A DNA stretch of 64,000 nt from Rattus norvegicus (Eukaryota; Chordata; Mammalia; Rodentia; Muridae), in the NCBI RefSeq assembly GCF_036323735.1, contig NC_086031.1, forward strand, positions 38,151,225-38,215,224, in the 5' to 3' direction. Within the stretch, counting starts at the first letter, position 1, and every line of letters starts with the position of its first letter. Both the position numbers and the translations under genes were made by a program. The notes under the pieces are model-generated. The model searched no databases. It saw nothing but the letters and a program-made list of their open reading frames with translations, and was not told the DNA's origin. Positions 10,775-23,719 of the stretch are shown here, one piece after another.

Positions 10775-11000
10775 TTGAGCTGTGGAGACAATTCAGAGGG
10801 TACAGTGCTTAATATTCAGGCATGAGAACTAATGTTCACATCCTCAACATCCCCAGAAATTTAAGTGACATGGGGTAGCCTTCTAATAAGGAAGAACATT
10901 GGAGTCAGGGACAAGAGATCCTCAGATCAAGCTGGCTAGTAAGACTAGCTAAGTAAGCAGATGAGATGCAGGTTCAAGAAAAGGCCACATTTCAAAATAT
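10775..11000 (+). mobile_element. B4/RSINE-like SINE
   Basis: 'gagctgtggagacaattcag' head, then 'gatcctcagatcaagctggctag', resembling a B4/RSINE body. Diverged. Confidence 0.45.
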
Positions 11001-12721
11001 AAGGGGGAAAGCATTCTAGGGAGAGCCCAGATATTGAGGTCTGATTTCCATAAGCAATCCACCACATGAACATATGTCCTCCACATACGAATTCATACAC
11101 ACCTCACCATGGAGACCTATACAACGAGCATACCACACACAAATATTCATGCAAAAAAAAGGTAAATACAGCAATAAATATGAAAGGAGGGCCGTGACTC
11201 AGCCTCTCACTTCTAGTGTCTTCATGGTGATAAATTGATCTAGTGCATGTTCTACCTAATTAGCATACCTGTAAATCACAAGAAATTCCACATTTATAAA
11301 TGTGTATATACTCATAGAAGCTTACGTGTACATATTCCTAATTTATTGTTTTTGTAAAACGAGCATAACTAGATATGTGGTTTTCAGCTTGCCTGGTTTG
11401 TCAAATAATTTCCAAGTTTGCTAATGATTATAGATCACCTGTGCTACCAGTTTAAAATAATCTTTTGCGTATTCAGGGATGGACAGAGCAGTAGTCCCAG
11501 GATTCACTGTAAAACACTGTATCTCAGAAAACATCTGCACAGACCTTACAGGCAGCGGTTGAAGAGTTTTGCAGGACCATTTCATAATAGCAGAAATAGG
11601 CAGTTAATGGATGTGAACATTTCGACTTTGAGAAATGCAGTAAGTGGCTCTCTGAAGCAGGAGATTTTATTCATCTTTACACCTTTTCAATCTGGTTGGC
11701 TGAAACCATTGTGTTGTTGCCATCAGGACTTCTATTTGTTTAATTGAGACTGGTATTGAGTTTGGGCAATTTAATTTTCCATTTTGGGAAATTTTTTAAT
11801 CACATCTACTTTCCATGGCTAACTTTTGTTCAGTGTAAATGCAGGACCTCTTAGGGAAGTGTGCTTTCTCCTTTGCTTCTGTATATTATGCAGATGTCAA
11901 ATGGTCTTCTCAAATTGGACCTTTTAAATTTATTTATGGTCTGTGGCAACATGAAGCAAGGTCTCCTGAGGCTAGGCTTAAGGATTCATGTAACCTTACA
12001 ATGATGTTTATAATCATTAGCTAGCGGAGGGGATAGATAAATTACAAATAACATAAATTATTAAGATGCAATTATGATAAGACTGTTTTCCATTTATTTT
12101 TCTCACTGTCTTTGCCATAATTTCTTAGGAAGGAATGATATGTAAGTAACAAACAGAGAAAAACACTATGCTCATGCTCTGAAAACGCCAGATTTAGAAA
12201 TCAAGGAAAATTATCGACATTGCATAACATAGGTGTCAAACATCTTAATGCGTGCCTTGAATTTTGTCATTTTTACATTGATAATGTTTTAAAAGTTGAA
12301 ATTACAGAAAGTAATAAAGTTACTCCTTTGAAAGCTAACTAAGAGATAACCCTCAAGGTATAAAAGTAGAACCCATGCCTCGGTTGTAAGCAGCATCTAT
12401 CTAATTAGACCTAAGTCTGCCTCAACAAGAAGGAAACAGGCCTTGGTCCTGGAAACCTAGTCAATTACCCAGGGCTAGTAAAATCATCAGTCTTTGAGGA
12501 ATGCCTACCATTGCCATGTTACTTAAACAGCATTATCACTAACTACATTCTAAATATTTGTCTTTATATCCACTGATAACTGTAATCTTTGCCACTTATT
12601 AAGGAAAAGTCTCTTCAAACAGAGTCCACTACAGAAGACCACAACTGAATAAAAATGCACAGTTGTGGGCCCCATTTATAATACAACTCCTGCACCTAAG
12701 TTTCAAGGATCAATAGGGAAA
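11001..12721. other. Unique AT-rich DNA, no gene seen
   Basis: No repeat of clear family. Open frames at 11418-11747 and 11839-12024 lack motifs, splice context or codon signal. Confidence 0.5.
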
Positions 12722-12722
12722 G

Positions 12723-12779
<57 letters not shown>

Positions 12780-12791
12780 TGTTTGTGTGTG
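12722..12791. repeat. (GT)n microsatellite
   Basis: About 33 GT units with isolated TTT and TAT interruptions. Confidence 0.97.
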
Positions 12792-13708
12792 ATTATAACA
12801 GCCAGAGGAACAAGAAGTTTGCTGCAGGAAACTGTTTCCTAGGAATATCATTATGTGTACCCAAAGGCTCATCAATACATATGCCTTAAGATGAGCTTAA
12901 CAGAAATGATACCTCTAGACATACCAACATGGATGAGTAAAACCAGGTCTCTATCACACAGAAAAAGACAACTATGGAATGCTGAGTGAGGGAGAATGGT
13001 CTTCCCCAGGAAGAGAACACCAAATGGTTATTCAATAGCTAATAGTATGTCCTAAAACATGCATACGAGTACCATTATATAGAACGAGTGGGTTATATTT
13101 ACACATTTAGAGATATATGTGTGTATACAGACAAATAATACAATAATCTTAAAAACCTGAGAGGGTCTGTCATCACCTTAGTTAATTTATACAGACAAAT
13201 CAACAATAATCAAAACCAAAACACATCAAATGTTGCTAATTTATACATCTATGATGGGTATTAAAAATGCATGAAGTTTTCTTAGAAAACTATCAACTAA
13301 TCCTTTGTCTAAAATGACCATCTTTGTCTTTTTCTATCTAAATCATGAAGCAAACATGTCAAACTAGCAAGCTCAAATAATTATAATATGTTATAGACAT
13401 TAAATAATTATTTTCTTCTGATTGACATGTTTACTAATAAAGCTAATTAATTTCAGTACTTACCATTTAATCTTTAAGCAGTTCATGCATAAAGGCTATA
13501 AACATTCAAAATAAACTATGAGTAAATCTTTCTTAAAGGCTTGGTTTCAAAGACATCTTCTGCAATAACATGTTTTATGGAATGTGAGGTTTTTATTCGT
13601 AATATTTATACATTATCAAATGTGACAGGCTGCTTAATAATAATTACTAAATAACAAATATGCTCAAGATGTGGCATATCTTGATAATTGGGCATAGTGC
13701 TCTCAAGG
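12792..13708. other. Unique AT-rich DNA, no gene seen
   Basis: No recognised gene or repeat. Confidence 0.5.
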
Positions 13709-13717
13709 AGAGGACAG
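13709..13717. repeat. 9-bp direct repeat, left copy
   Basis: AGAGGACAG, identical to 14082-14090. It abuts an element that starts TG and ends CA. Confidence 0.75.
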
Positions 13718-14081
13718 TGCGGTGGTTTGAATAAATGATGCTCCTTAGAAACTCTGATATTTTATCACTCAGTCCTCAGTGGCTCTACGAGGAGAGGATT
13801 AGTTTTGGTTACCTTTCTGGAAGATGTATGTCATGGGTAGCAAGCTGCGATTGTACATAGCCTAGCCCTACTTCCACTTCACTCCATGTTTTGTAACATG
13901 CACATATTTCATCATTAATACATATGCTCTCAGCTTCCATCTCTGCCCCTTGTGCCTGCTTGCTATCATATTTTCCTGTCATAACTGGCTTTTGTCTCTC
14001 TGGAAACATGTCAGTATAAACTCCTTTTTCTATAGGTCGTCTGATCACAGTATTTAATCATGGCAACAGAAGACTAATACA
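13718..14081 (+). mobile_element. Rodent LTR-like element (TG...CA) with flanking 9-bp repeat
   Basis: It starts TGCGGTGGTTTGAATAA and ends GGCAACAGAAGACTAATACA, the start and end of a common rodent repeat also seen at 51353. TG/CA ends suggest an LTR (ERVL/MaLR-type). LTR insertions usually duplicate 4-6 bp, but the match here is 9 bp. No internal retroviral region is attached. Confidence 0.65.
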
Positions 14082-14090
14082 AGAGGACAG
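14082..14090. repeat. 9-bp direct repeat, right copy
   Basis: AGAGGACAG, identical to 13709-13717. Confidence 0.75.
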
Positions 14091-14219
14091 CTAATATTTA
14101 TAACCTTGATAATTTTTATAATTTGCAAATAATATGTAAATAATGGAAATATAGTCAGGGATAATTTCAGGAATAAAAATAATTCTGAGAAATAGAAGAT
14201 TGTGCCCTTCCTCACAGCC

Positions 14220-15015
14220 CTTTCTGCTGAGACAGACAACTAGCTACTCTGCTCCCTGGAAGGCACCATATCCTGAGGTAACCCAGAAGATCTGCTGCAC
14301 TCAGAGCTTTTGGTAAGGACCCCCTTTCCCACCCTCAAAGTCTCATACCTGCTGCTGGGAGCTCAATGCACTCGGAGGAACCACCATCCCCCAAAACCCT
14401 GCTACCAGAATACTACTCCCCTTCTGCCTGGTCCTTTCTGCTGGGAGAGATTGTAAGCTAATCTTCCCTGGAAGATACCATATCCTGAGGCATCCCAGGA
14501 GATCCCCTGCAAACAGAGCATTTAATACCACATCCTGAGGCATCCCAGGAGATCCATTACACTCAGGACACCAGAGCTTGAAGGTATCCCAGGAGTTCCT
14601 CTGTATACAGGGCAACTGGGCAACTGACACATCGTCTGAATACCTACCAGGGGCTCGGTGGCATGCAGGACAACTAGCACAAAAGACTGAAGGCCTCCCT
14701 GGAGTTCTACTGCACACGTGGAAACAGAAACCAGAGTCCATACACCCCACTGGGGAACAGCTGCACCCAGGACAACAGTTTGATTGCTCCTCTGATGATG
14801 AAACAGTTTGGAGATTTCTCAGGAGAGCTACTGTAGCCAAGGAAACAGATCAGCAGATTCTCTGCTCCTTTGAAGATCCTGAAGTTGGAAAGTGCCACAG
14901 GAGGTTTGCTACAGCCATGGGGGCAGGCCTACCAGGAAACCTGAAGCAACCCAGGGACAAAAGAGGCATACTGCAGACAGAGTCACCCAGGCCAGCAAAC
15001 ACTAGGGATAACCAG
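14220..15015 (+). promoter_or_regulatory. 5' UTR remnant of the Lx-type L1, with short tandem repeats
   Basis: Three related blocks carry 'TCCTGAGG(C/T)A(T/A)CCCAG(G/A)AGATC' near 14271, 14482 and 14533. The last two are about 51 bp apart. The region lies immediately upstream of the ORF1 start. Promoter activity is inferred from position and is probably lost. Confidence 0.55.
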
Positions 15016-15400
15016 ATGGCGAGAGGCTAGGGAAAGATCATAATCAACAGAAGTCAATATAATGGGCATCATCAGAAACAAGTTTTCAAACCACAGCAAG
15101 TCCTGAGCACACCAACCCACATGAAAATCTGGAAGCTGATCTAAAATCCTATATCATGAAGACTGTAATAGAGTCCTTGAGGGAGGATATAAATAACTCA
15201 CCGAAAGAAATACAGGAAAAATACAGGTAAACAGGTAGAAGCCCTAAGAGGAAACAAATAAAGCCTTTAAAGTACTATGGGAAAACATAAGCCAACAAAT
15301 GAAGGAATTGCATAAAGCAGTCCATGACTCAAAAGTGGAAGTAGAAACAATAAAGAAAACAAAAATGGAGGCAAACCTAGAAATATAAAACCTAGGAAAC
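15016..15400 (+). pseudogene. L1 ORF1 N-terminal remnant
   Basis: ATGGCGAGAGGC start matching the full-length copy at 56154, but a TAG follows as the fifth codon. The sequence then tracks the Lys/Glu-rich coiled-coil part of ORF1p ('gagtccttgagggaggatat', 'aggaattgcataaagcagtcc') until it is cut by the internal deletion. RNA-binding domains are absent. Nonfunctional. Confidence 0.8.
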
Positions 15401-17637
15401 AGGTCAGGAATTACAGACCTATCTCACTTATGAATATCGATGCAAAATACTCAATAAAATTCTTGCAAACTGAATCCAAGAACCCATCAAAACCACCATT
15501 TACCATGATCAAGTAGGCTTCATACCAGTGATGCAAGATTGGTTCAATATAATAAAATCCATTAACCCAATCTACTATATAAACAAACTCAAAAAAAAAA
15601 AAACCCAACAAAACCAACACACAGGATAATCCGCTTAGTTGCAGAAAAACATTTGACAAAATACATTACTCCTTCATGTTAAAAGTATTGGAGAGACCAG
15701 GAATTCAAGGCCCATAGTTAAACATAGTAAGAGCAATTTACTGCAAACCAACAAGCCAATATCAAATTAATTGGAAAGATACTGAAACAATCCCACTAAA
15801 TCGGGGACGAGACAGGAATATCCACTCTCCCCAAATCTATTCATTATAGTACTTGAAGTGCTACCTAGAACAATAAGAAAGCACAAAAAGATCAAGGGGA
15901 TACAAATTGACAAAGAAAAAATAAAGGTATCACTATTTACAGATAATAAAATAGGATATATAAGTGACCCCTAAAATTCTACGAGGTGATAAACAACTTC
16001 AGTAAAGTGGTTATATATAAAATTAATTCATATAAATCAGTAGCTATACTTTATACAAATGATAAATAGACAGAGAAGGCAATTATGGATACAATTCTTT
16101 ACACAACAACCTCAAATAATATAAAATACCTTGGGATAACTCTAATCAAACAAGTGAGAAATCTGTAGGACAATAATTTGAAGTTAAAATTGAAGAAATA
16201 AGAAAAAATTGAAGATCTCAGAAAATGGAGAGATCTCCCATGCTCATGGATAGGCAGAAGTAGCAGTAAAAATGACCATCCTACCAAAGGCAATCTACAG
16301 ATTCAGTGCAATGTCAATCAAAATACCAACACAGTTCTTCAGAGACATGGAAAAAGCAATACTCAAATTCATCTGGAAAGGCAAAAACCCAGAATAGCGA
16401 AAATGATTCTTAACAATAAAAGAATGGCCGGGGGAATCACCATCCCTGAACTCAAGCTCTACTACAGAGCAACAATGATAAAAACTTCATTGTATTGGTA
16501 CAAAGACAGACAAGTTGATCAATAGAATAGAATTAAAGACCCATAAATAAAACCACACTCTTACACACACTTGATCTTTGACAAACAACCCAAAAACATA
16601 CGGTGGGAAAAAGAAAGCATCTTCAATTAATGGTGCTGGTCTAACTGGCTGGCTCTTTGCAGAAAATGAAAATAGACCCATATTTGTCACCTTGCACAAG
16701 ACTCAAGTCTAAGTGGATCAAGGACTTTAACATAAAAGCAGATACATTCAATTTGATAGAAAAGAAAATGGGAAAGAGCCTTGAATTCATTGGCACATGG
16801 GAAATTTCTTTAATAGAACTCCAATGGCTTACTCTCTAAAATCAAGAATTGTTAAATGGGACCTCATGAAACTGGCAAACTTCTGTAAGGCAAAGGACAT
16901 AGTCAATAAAACAAATAGGAAACCTAGAGATTGGCAAAACTTCCCTAATCCCACATCCAATAGAGGGCTAATATCCAAAATATATAAAGAACTCAAGAAG
17001 CTAACCACCAAAAAATTAAACAACCCAATGAAAATGGGATATAGAACCAAACCGAGAATTCAAAACAGGGGATTCTCAAATGGCTGAAAAGCACCTAGAG
17101 AAATGTTCAAAGTCCTTAGTGATCACAGAAATGCAAATCAAAATGACCCTGAGATTCTGCCTTACACCAAACAGAATGGCTAAGAATACAACCTCAGGTG
17201 ACAGCACATGTTGGCAAGGATGTGGAGAAACAGGAACACTTTTCCATTGTTGGTAGGATTGCAAACTGGTACAACCACTCTCAAAACTAATCTGCAGGTT
17301 CCTCAGAAAATTGGAAAAAAGTCTACCTCAAGACTCAACATCACTCTTTGGAATATACCGAGAAGATGCCTGACCATATCACAGTGGCACTTGTTCGACT
17401 ATGTTCATAGTAGCCCTATTTGTCACAGCCAAAGCTGAAAACAATCCAGATGTCCCACCCTGAAGAATGGATACAGATAATGTGGTTCATTTATAAAATG
17501 GAATACTACTTAGTGTCTAAGAATGGAGACATTCTGAGTTTTGCAGGCAAATGGGTGCTACTAGAAAATATCCTGAGTGAGGTAACTCGGGCCCAAAAGA
17601 ATATGTGCAGTATGTACTCACTAATAAGTGGGTATTG
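15401..17637 (+). pseudogene. L1 ORF2 remnant (RT to C-terminus)
   Basis: It enters at the RT segment that reads NYRPISLMNID-like ('attacagacctatctcactt') and continues through the region corresponding to the FADD motif, here degraded to 'TTTACAGATAATAAA', through 'GAGATCTCCCATGCTCATGG' and on to the C-terminal TGTTGG...TGTGGAG Cys region. Endonuclease and early RT are deleted. Stops in all frames. Confidence 0.85.
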
Positions 17638-18702
17638 TCCAGGAAAAAAAGTACAGAATATCCAAGATACTCTCTACAGAATTCAAAAAGGTCAAAAAGC
17701 AGAAGAGACCAAGTGAGGAGACCTCAGTCCTATTTTGGAGGGAGGGAGAAGAAAGTAACCATGACAGGGAGAGAGGGAGGTTCAGGGAAGGAAAGGGGAA
17801 TAGGAGTGGTGGGAAAGGGGAAAACTATCTGGTATTGGGTGGGGGAAAATAATTGAAGCCCTGGGTGCTGACAGAAAGAATAGAAACAGGCAATCTTGGG
17901 AGGCAGGAAGTTGGGAGGACCCCCAGAATGTACCAGAGACCTGGGAGGTGAGAGACTCTCAGGACTCAAAGAGAGTGAGCCTAAATGAAATTCCCTGTGG
18001 TGGGGAGAAGGAACTTGTAGAGCCCTCCTCCAGCAGAGCAACAGGGCATCAAGTGAGGGATCGGGTTGCTAACCCATGGTCAAGACTCTGACCCCTAATT
18101 GTTCCCATCTGGAATAATGGCAGGGAAGGAAATGGAGAAGCATCTGGGGAAAAGAAGGTCCAGTGACAGAGCCAACGTGGTATCTAGTTAAAGGGGAGGC
18201 CCCAAGGTCTGACACTGTTTCTGAGGTTATGGAGTACTCACAAAAAGGGACCTATCATGATTACCCTCCCAAAGACCCAAGAAGCAGCTGAGTCAGATGA
18301 AGATATTTGCACCCAACAAAACAACAGAAGCTGCTGACCCCTGTAGTTGAATTAGGAAGAAGCTGAGGAGGAGGTGATCCTGTAGGAGGAGCAGCAGTCT
18401 CAATTAACTTGGACCCCTGAGATTTCTCAGACACTGGTTCACCAACCAGGCAATATACACTTGTCAATATGAGGCCACCAACGCATATAAAGCAGAGGAC
18501 TGCTGGGTCTGGGTTTACTCAGAGAAGATGGACCTAACCCTCAAGACACTGGAGGCCCCAGGGAGTTTAGAGGTCTGGTAGAGTGGATAGGGTGGGGATA
18601 TCTTTGTGGAGGCAGGGACTGTGGGGAGGAGGTATGGGATGTGAAACAGTCTGAGAGTGGACAAGGAGGGGAATAAAATGTGGAGTGTAAAAAGAAGAAA
18701 CA
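17638..18702 (+). mobile_element. 3' UTR of the Lx-type L1
   Basis: A long (about 1 kb) purine-rich 3' UTR, e.g. 17735-17850, ending AATAAAATGTGGAGTGTAAAAAG. It is colinear with 5770-6250 and 48.5-49.07 kb, so it identifies an older family than the 61-kb copy. Confidence 0.75.
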
Positions 18703-18748
<46 letters not shown>

Positions 18749-18767
18749 GTGATGGTGATGGTGATGG

Positions 18768-18801
<34 letters not shown>

Positions 18802-18874
18802 GGTGGTGGTGGTGGTGGTGGTGGTGGTGGTGGTGATGGTGATGATGGTGATGATGATGATGATGATGATGATG
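18703..18874. repeat. Compound (GAT)n/(GGT)n microsatellite
   Basis: GAT block, GATGGT alternation, GAT, about 16 GGT units, then GAT again. It sits on the tail of the Lx-type L1. Its antisense frame encodes a long poly-His run, which is only repeat translation. Confidence 0.97.
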
Positions 18875-19689
18875 AAAATGTTTGGAAAATTTAGTAGCAA
18901 ATATTAAGAGGTATGATTTCATTTTCTGTTGGAGTAAGATGAGTTTGAAAAGTTGTCATTACATGAAAGGAATCAAAATAACTTCAAACTAGACTGTCAC
19001 AACTACATACAAAACATTCCTCTAAAAGCAGACCGGCTTTAACATGGTTTTTTCAAATTAGGATTTCATGAAAAAAAAAAAAAAACTATGTTCCTGGATA
19101 AGATGCTGAAAGCAGGTACTGGGGCTGATTAACAGAGCATACTATTCTTTTAAAGACAGAAGCTCAGTTCCTATTATCTATGAGCAGCTTACAGCTTTTG
19201 TTAACTCTAGCTTTAGTAGATTTGATGTCCACTGTGGGTACCTTAATTCATATACACGTATAAGTAAACATAAACCTTAAAAACGATGGCTAAAAAATTG
19301 AGATTTCATTAAGGAAATAGAAACGGTTGTCCAATTAAACAATGAACAAGATATTTAAAATGGTGAAATATTTATGTAATTATATTTGTAAGTGTATTTG
19401 GAGTGGGTCATTGAATATAAAACCACAAAGAAAAGGTGTAAAACAATGACTGGAAGGGCATAAAATGCAAACTAAAAGGCAGAAAGATTTGAACAATTAG
19501 ATGATAATAATGGTATAGAATTTAAACCAAAAATTGTAGAGCATAAAGACAATACAAATACTTACAACTGCTCAAAGGGCAGTGAATAGTGACTGTTGAG
19601 GTTTGAGCTCTGAATGTAACACCTATATAAACTTTCAATTTCCTAAGGCTTGGGGAAAGTCATGGAAGAATAGATGGAATGAATTTAAG
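18875..19689. other. Unique AT-rich DNA, no gene seen
   Basis: A short A-run near 19072-19085. Nothing else recognised. Confidence 0.5.
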
Positions 19690-20215
19690 ATCCAGAGTGT
19701 TGGGGGGTATTGCACATGATGTCTTCTGTACAAGTTGGGCCCATCACACTCATAAATTCTAACCAGCTTGAGTTAATTGCACAAGGTCAAGCCAGCCAGG
19801 ATCCTAGGATGCATACAGAAGAAGCTTTTGAGACCCCACCCCTAGCTGAGTGACTACCGGCCATAGGAGAGCATTCTACTTTGAGGATGAGAGAACTGCT
19901 AGGTTACTCATGCTCCAGTGGGTGGCTCTATACATGTGCATACCAGTCAGTATTAACTGGACTTAGAAAGTTGTTGGTAGAAAGAGGATGAGGAGGAAGA
20001 GGAGGAGGAGAAAGAAGAGGGAGAGGAAAAGAGTGAGAGGAAGAGGTCAATGGTGGAAGAGGGAGAGGGGGAGAGAAGGAAGATGAGGAAGAGATAGGAG
20101 GAGATGAATACGAGAGGAGGATGTGTTGTGTGGAATCTAAGGAGGGTTTGTAAGGGTAGATATGATGTTATTTAATTACATACATATATAAATTTCTCAA
20201 ATAATATACATGTTT
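19690..20215 (+). mobile_element. Probable old L1 3' UTR with polypurine tract
   Basis: 'ctccagtgggtggctctatac', 'atgtgcataccagtcag', 'ttaactggacttag', then a long G/A-only tract (19980-20125) and 'aaatttctcaaataata', which is the order of a murid L1 3' end. Family uncertain. Confidence 0.5.
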
Positions 20216-21121
20216 TAAAAAGTTAATGGCTACTCTCAAAGTAGAAAAATCCAACAAAAAAATTTTAAAAAGTCACTGAAGGACAAAATCAACAACAAAG
20301 TATCATTCAAATAAGAGTATTGAACATGTGGAATAAAATAAACTCAATAAAAAACTTATCGTTGAAATACCAGTATGCATTGTGTGTCTACATGCATTTT
20401 TCATACTTATTTTGTAATCACATTTCAAAAATAATGATAATTGTTTTAGAAGACCAAGCACTTAAAAGATAGAGAAAAGTAAGTTGTATTCAAACTTCTC
20501 CATGCAAATGTTTTAAGCTACAACCTGAAATTATTCCTAAAGTTTATAAAAGTTAGTATAATTCAACCCTTTTGTCTAATTTCCAATTACATTTTCAATT
20601 GGGCATAAGGCATGAAGAAAACTTTTCTACAAACAAATATAGCCTTCAGGAAATGCTGTATTTGGTTTTCCTTGGGAAGGAATTAACTACATAGTGAAAT
20701 TCAGTTAAGATAAGTGAAATTAACAAAGGTTAATACCCTGCTGGGAAAATGGGGTAGGAGACATTGAAACCATCTAAATGCAAGACTTATACAAAATGGT
20801 AAGGAACTTATAATCAAATGACATGAGGATACTAATTAAGAAATCCTGAAAGGTAAGAAAGAAGGAAAGTGCCAACTTCCCTGTCTTTAGGAGGAATCAG
20901 ATATATGCAGTTTAAATTGATTATAATGGCTATAACACTTAATGCTGTTAACTTTAAAATTTATGAGCATTTAAAAATTCCTAGACTAGAAAGCATTTAT
21001 CAAATCTCAGAAACGTTTCAGCTTCACTGAAAATTATTTCACTTCCATTAAAACCAAGTAAAATTTACTTGGCTTCTTTAAAATTTGGTTTAAAATATTA
21101 ATTTAGGGTTTTAAATCTGGA
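20216..21121. other. Unique AT-rich DNA, no gene seen
   Basis: No recognised feature. An AAAGGTAAGA donor-like site near 20852 has no acceptor. Confidence 0.5.
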
Positions 21122-21290
21122 AGGCATGGGTTATAAGTTGCTTAGCATGAAGGTTCTTGTCACCAAGCCTGGTGACTTGCCTTCAGTGCCTGAGACCCAC
21201 ACAGTGGAAGGGGAAAATTGACTCCCATGTACCCCTGTTTCCCAAAAGTAAATAAAAATTTAAAATGTAAATCAATAAAATTAAAAGTAT
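21122..21290 (+). mobile_element. B3-like SINE
   Basis: 'accaagcctggtgactt', 'gagacccacacagtggaagg', 'aaaattgactcccatgtacc', then an AAATAAAAATTTAAAA tail. Confidence 0.6.
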
Positions 21291-23719
21291 TTAGGTATTC
21301 ATATGAGAACTAAGACTGAGTATTTGCATTAATAAATACTCAGTCAAGGCAGGAGTGACAGGTTTGTCCTTATAGTTGTTTTGCTAACTAAAGAGAATCT
21401 GTACCAGCCACTATTGACAAACTACCAGATGTAGGATCTGCTTTCCTTTGAGTACACATCCTCTGATTGGAGGTGTTTTCTTTCAAGAACAATCACAGCA
21501 GAGCATATTCCCTACAATATACATTTTCTTTAAATAAAAAATGACACAAAATTTGTTTGCAAAACAGTCCAAATACAAGTTTACATAGGGAAATTTTTGT
21601 ATTATCTCAAAGATATATTTCATTCTTTTACCAATTTTTATGTTATCTTTAACAAATGAATTATGTCATTTTTAAAAAGTACTACATATAGTTTTTTTTC
21701 TTTTTTTGGAAAAGCCACTTTTATTTTTCTACATTGTATGTTTCATTAAATGGTTGAATTCAAATAATACATGTAACCTGAACAAACAGTATGGGAACAA
21801 GTCAATGTGTCTCTAACAAGTCAAGAGTTCTGCAGATAGAACAAGCATGACCTGTAAACAGGACCATCAATTGTATGCACCTCAGCAATTCCTCCCTCTT
21901 AGAAAGTTAGCTATGGAAATGGTTTGGAGAGACCCCATGCCCTACTGACAGAACACTGTGCATATAGTCTGGCATCATTCTTGCAAGTTATTTCTTTGCT
22001 TGGTTATTATATATCTGTCTATGTATAACTAGCCATTATCTAGATAGAATATACAACATGAGTATACCTATTCTGTATGAAGCTATGCATACAGGCAGGC
22101 ATAACATTATGGTCATCAAATAATCATAATATCAGAGATATTAATAAAATGACATAAGGTGTTTCATTGCTTAATACATTTTATAATACTTATCTTCTTA
22201 CTAATTTTTATAATATTTCACATATTAGCATATATTTCTTATTAGCTAATTATCACTCACTCCCTATGCAACTAAAACCAAACAAATTTTAAATACAGAG
22301 CAAAAATGAAATGACAAGAAAAATCAGCCTGTGTCTATAGCACATGTCAGGGAAAAGTTTTCAAGGCGTCATTGGCAAAGGCTGATCCTCTCCTCCTTCC
22401 AGAAAAATATTTAGTCTTCCAGTCTTTTGCTATGAAGTCTGTGTGTTCTGTTAGTACATAGGACAGTGTCTATTCCTTATCAAAGTCAATGTTCACTTTG
22501 AAAATGGGAACTGGGCATCCCATAATCCATGTCATTGGAAAGTATCAGAAAAGGAAGAAAAACTGTTAGACTCAAGAAGGAAAAGCCATCCTTCACCTTC
22601 CAGTCTGACTGAAGCCTTTAAAAAACAAAACAGCAAGAATACCAGCAAAATTAATGACTAAGATTTGTCTCCCTCCCCACATATGAACCTGTGATTTTCT
22701 AGGACTTCAACTACAAACCTTTTTTTGTCAGGAAAGGACACTTCCCAAACCTTATGCAAGCATAGAAGTCCCTGGTTTCATCTCCTCAGATTACAATGTA
22801 TTTTCACTTAAGTCACACTGTGAGTCACCTTGTAATCCTCACTGACCCAAAGGAAAAAAAACAGAAAAATAGAAAGCATTAATAGCAACCTTTTGAGATA
22901 AAACTCAAGAGCCACCCAAATGTTAAGACTCTAAATTAGGTATGCTGTGCTTTCTCAGACTCCCTCTTACGGAAGCCCACATCCAAGTTCTTTTTGGTGT
23001 ATCCTATTTCCTCTTCATAAATCTTTTGTTTCTCTTTAAATATCTTTATTTATTATGCTTCACACAAACACTATTGTGATGGTCCATCATATTTCTAGAT
23101 TCTAGTTATGTGAGCTGAAGTCCTTTTATGATAAAAGTGGGCTGAGGTTAACTAAAACATTTTTATTGATATACTGTTTGTCCACCTAGAGTATCAGCCC
23201 TTTTGTAAACAATATTCTATCACTGAATTTGCGCCAAAGTGTGATATCAATAACTGGGCCTATGCATCTTCAATGTCCAAAGTCTTTGTAACAGAGTACA
23301 ATATCCATGATATTGAAAGTTTGCTCTAATCACTTGTTAATTTTAAGTTACTTAAGCTGAGTTTGTCCTCAATGTGTGCTTCATAACTCAATCATTCTGT
23401 GTCAATTGTCACTTGCTCAGAAAATGAATGACTCTCAGCTTATATTTAGAAATCTTTCCAGAAAAACAGCAAACATAAAGACCAAAGAGTAGCTAATAAT
23501 TAAAAGAGTTGTTATTATAGAAGCCAATCCCATTCTAAAAGCGCGATACAAAAATCACAGTGGATAAACTGGTGACAGCATTTCTAGATGGTAATCTAAT
23601 TCAAGTTTGTTGTTGAAATTTTCTTCAATATGTATGAACCAGAGAATACTTCTCAGCCACTTAACTACTCCAAAGTATGAACTGTTGACTATAGTCATAG
23701 AAAAATAGATATATAGAAT
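21291..23719. other. Unique AT-rich DNA, no gene seen
   Basis: The longest stretch without a recognised repeat. No open frame or splice-site pair stands out on either strand. Confidence 0.5.

Larger units (their letters stand above)
14220..18702 (+). mobile_element. Internally deleted Lx-type L1
   Basis: 5' UTR at 14220-15015, ORF1 start at 15016, ORF1 N-terminal remnant to about 15400, direct jump into the ORF2 reverse-transcriptase region, ORF2 to about 17637 and a long 3' UTR ending at 18690-18702. About half of an intact L1 is missing between ORF1 and the middle of ORF2. Many stops and frameshifts mark it as old and inactive. Confidence 0.88.

Noticed and set aside
14343..15030. Open frames of 150-165 codons on both strands
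   Set aside because: They lie in the L1 5' UTR of the Lx-type element. No cellular protein family is recognised.
18515..18922. Minus-strand frame with a very long poly-histidine run, and overlapping poly-Ile/Thr and poly-Met/Val frames
   Set aside because: Pure translation of the GAT/GGT microsatellite on an L1 tail. No conserved flanks or gene context.
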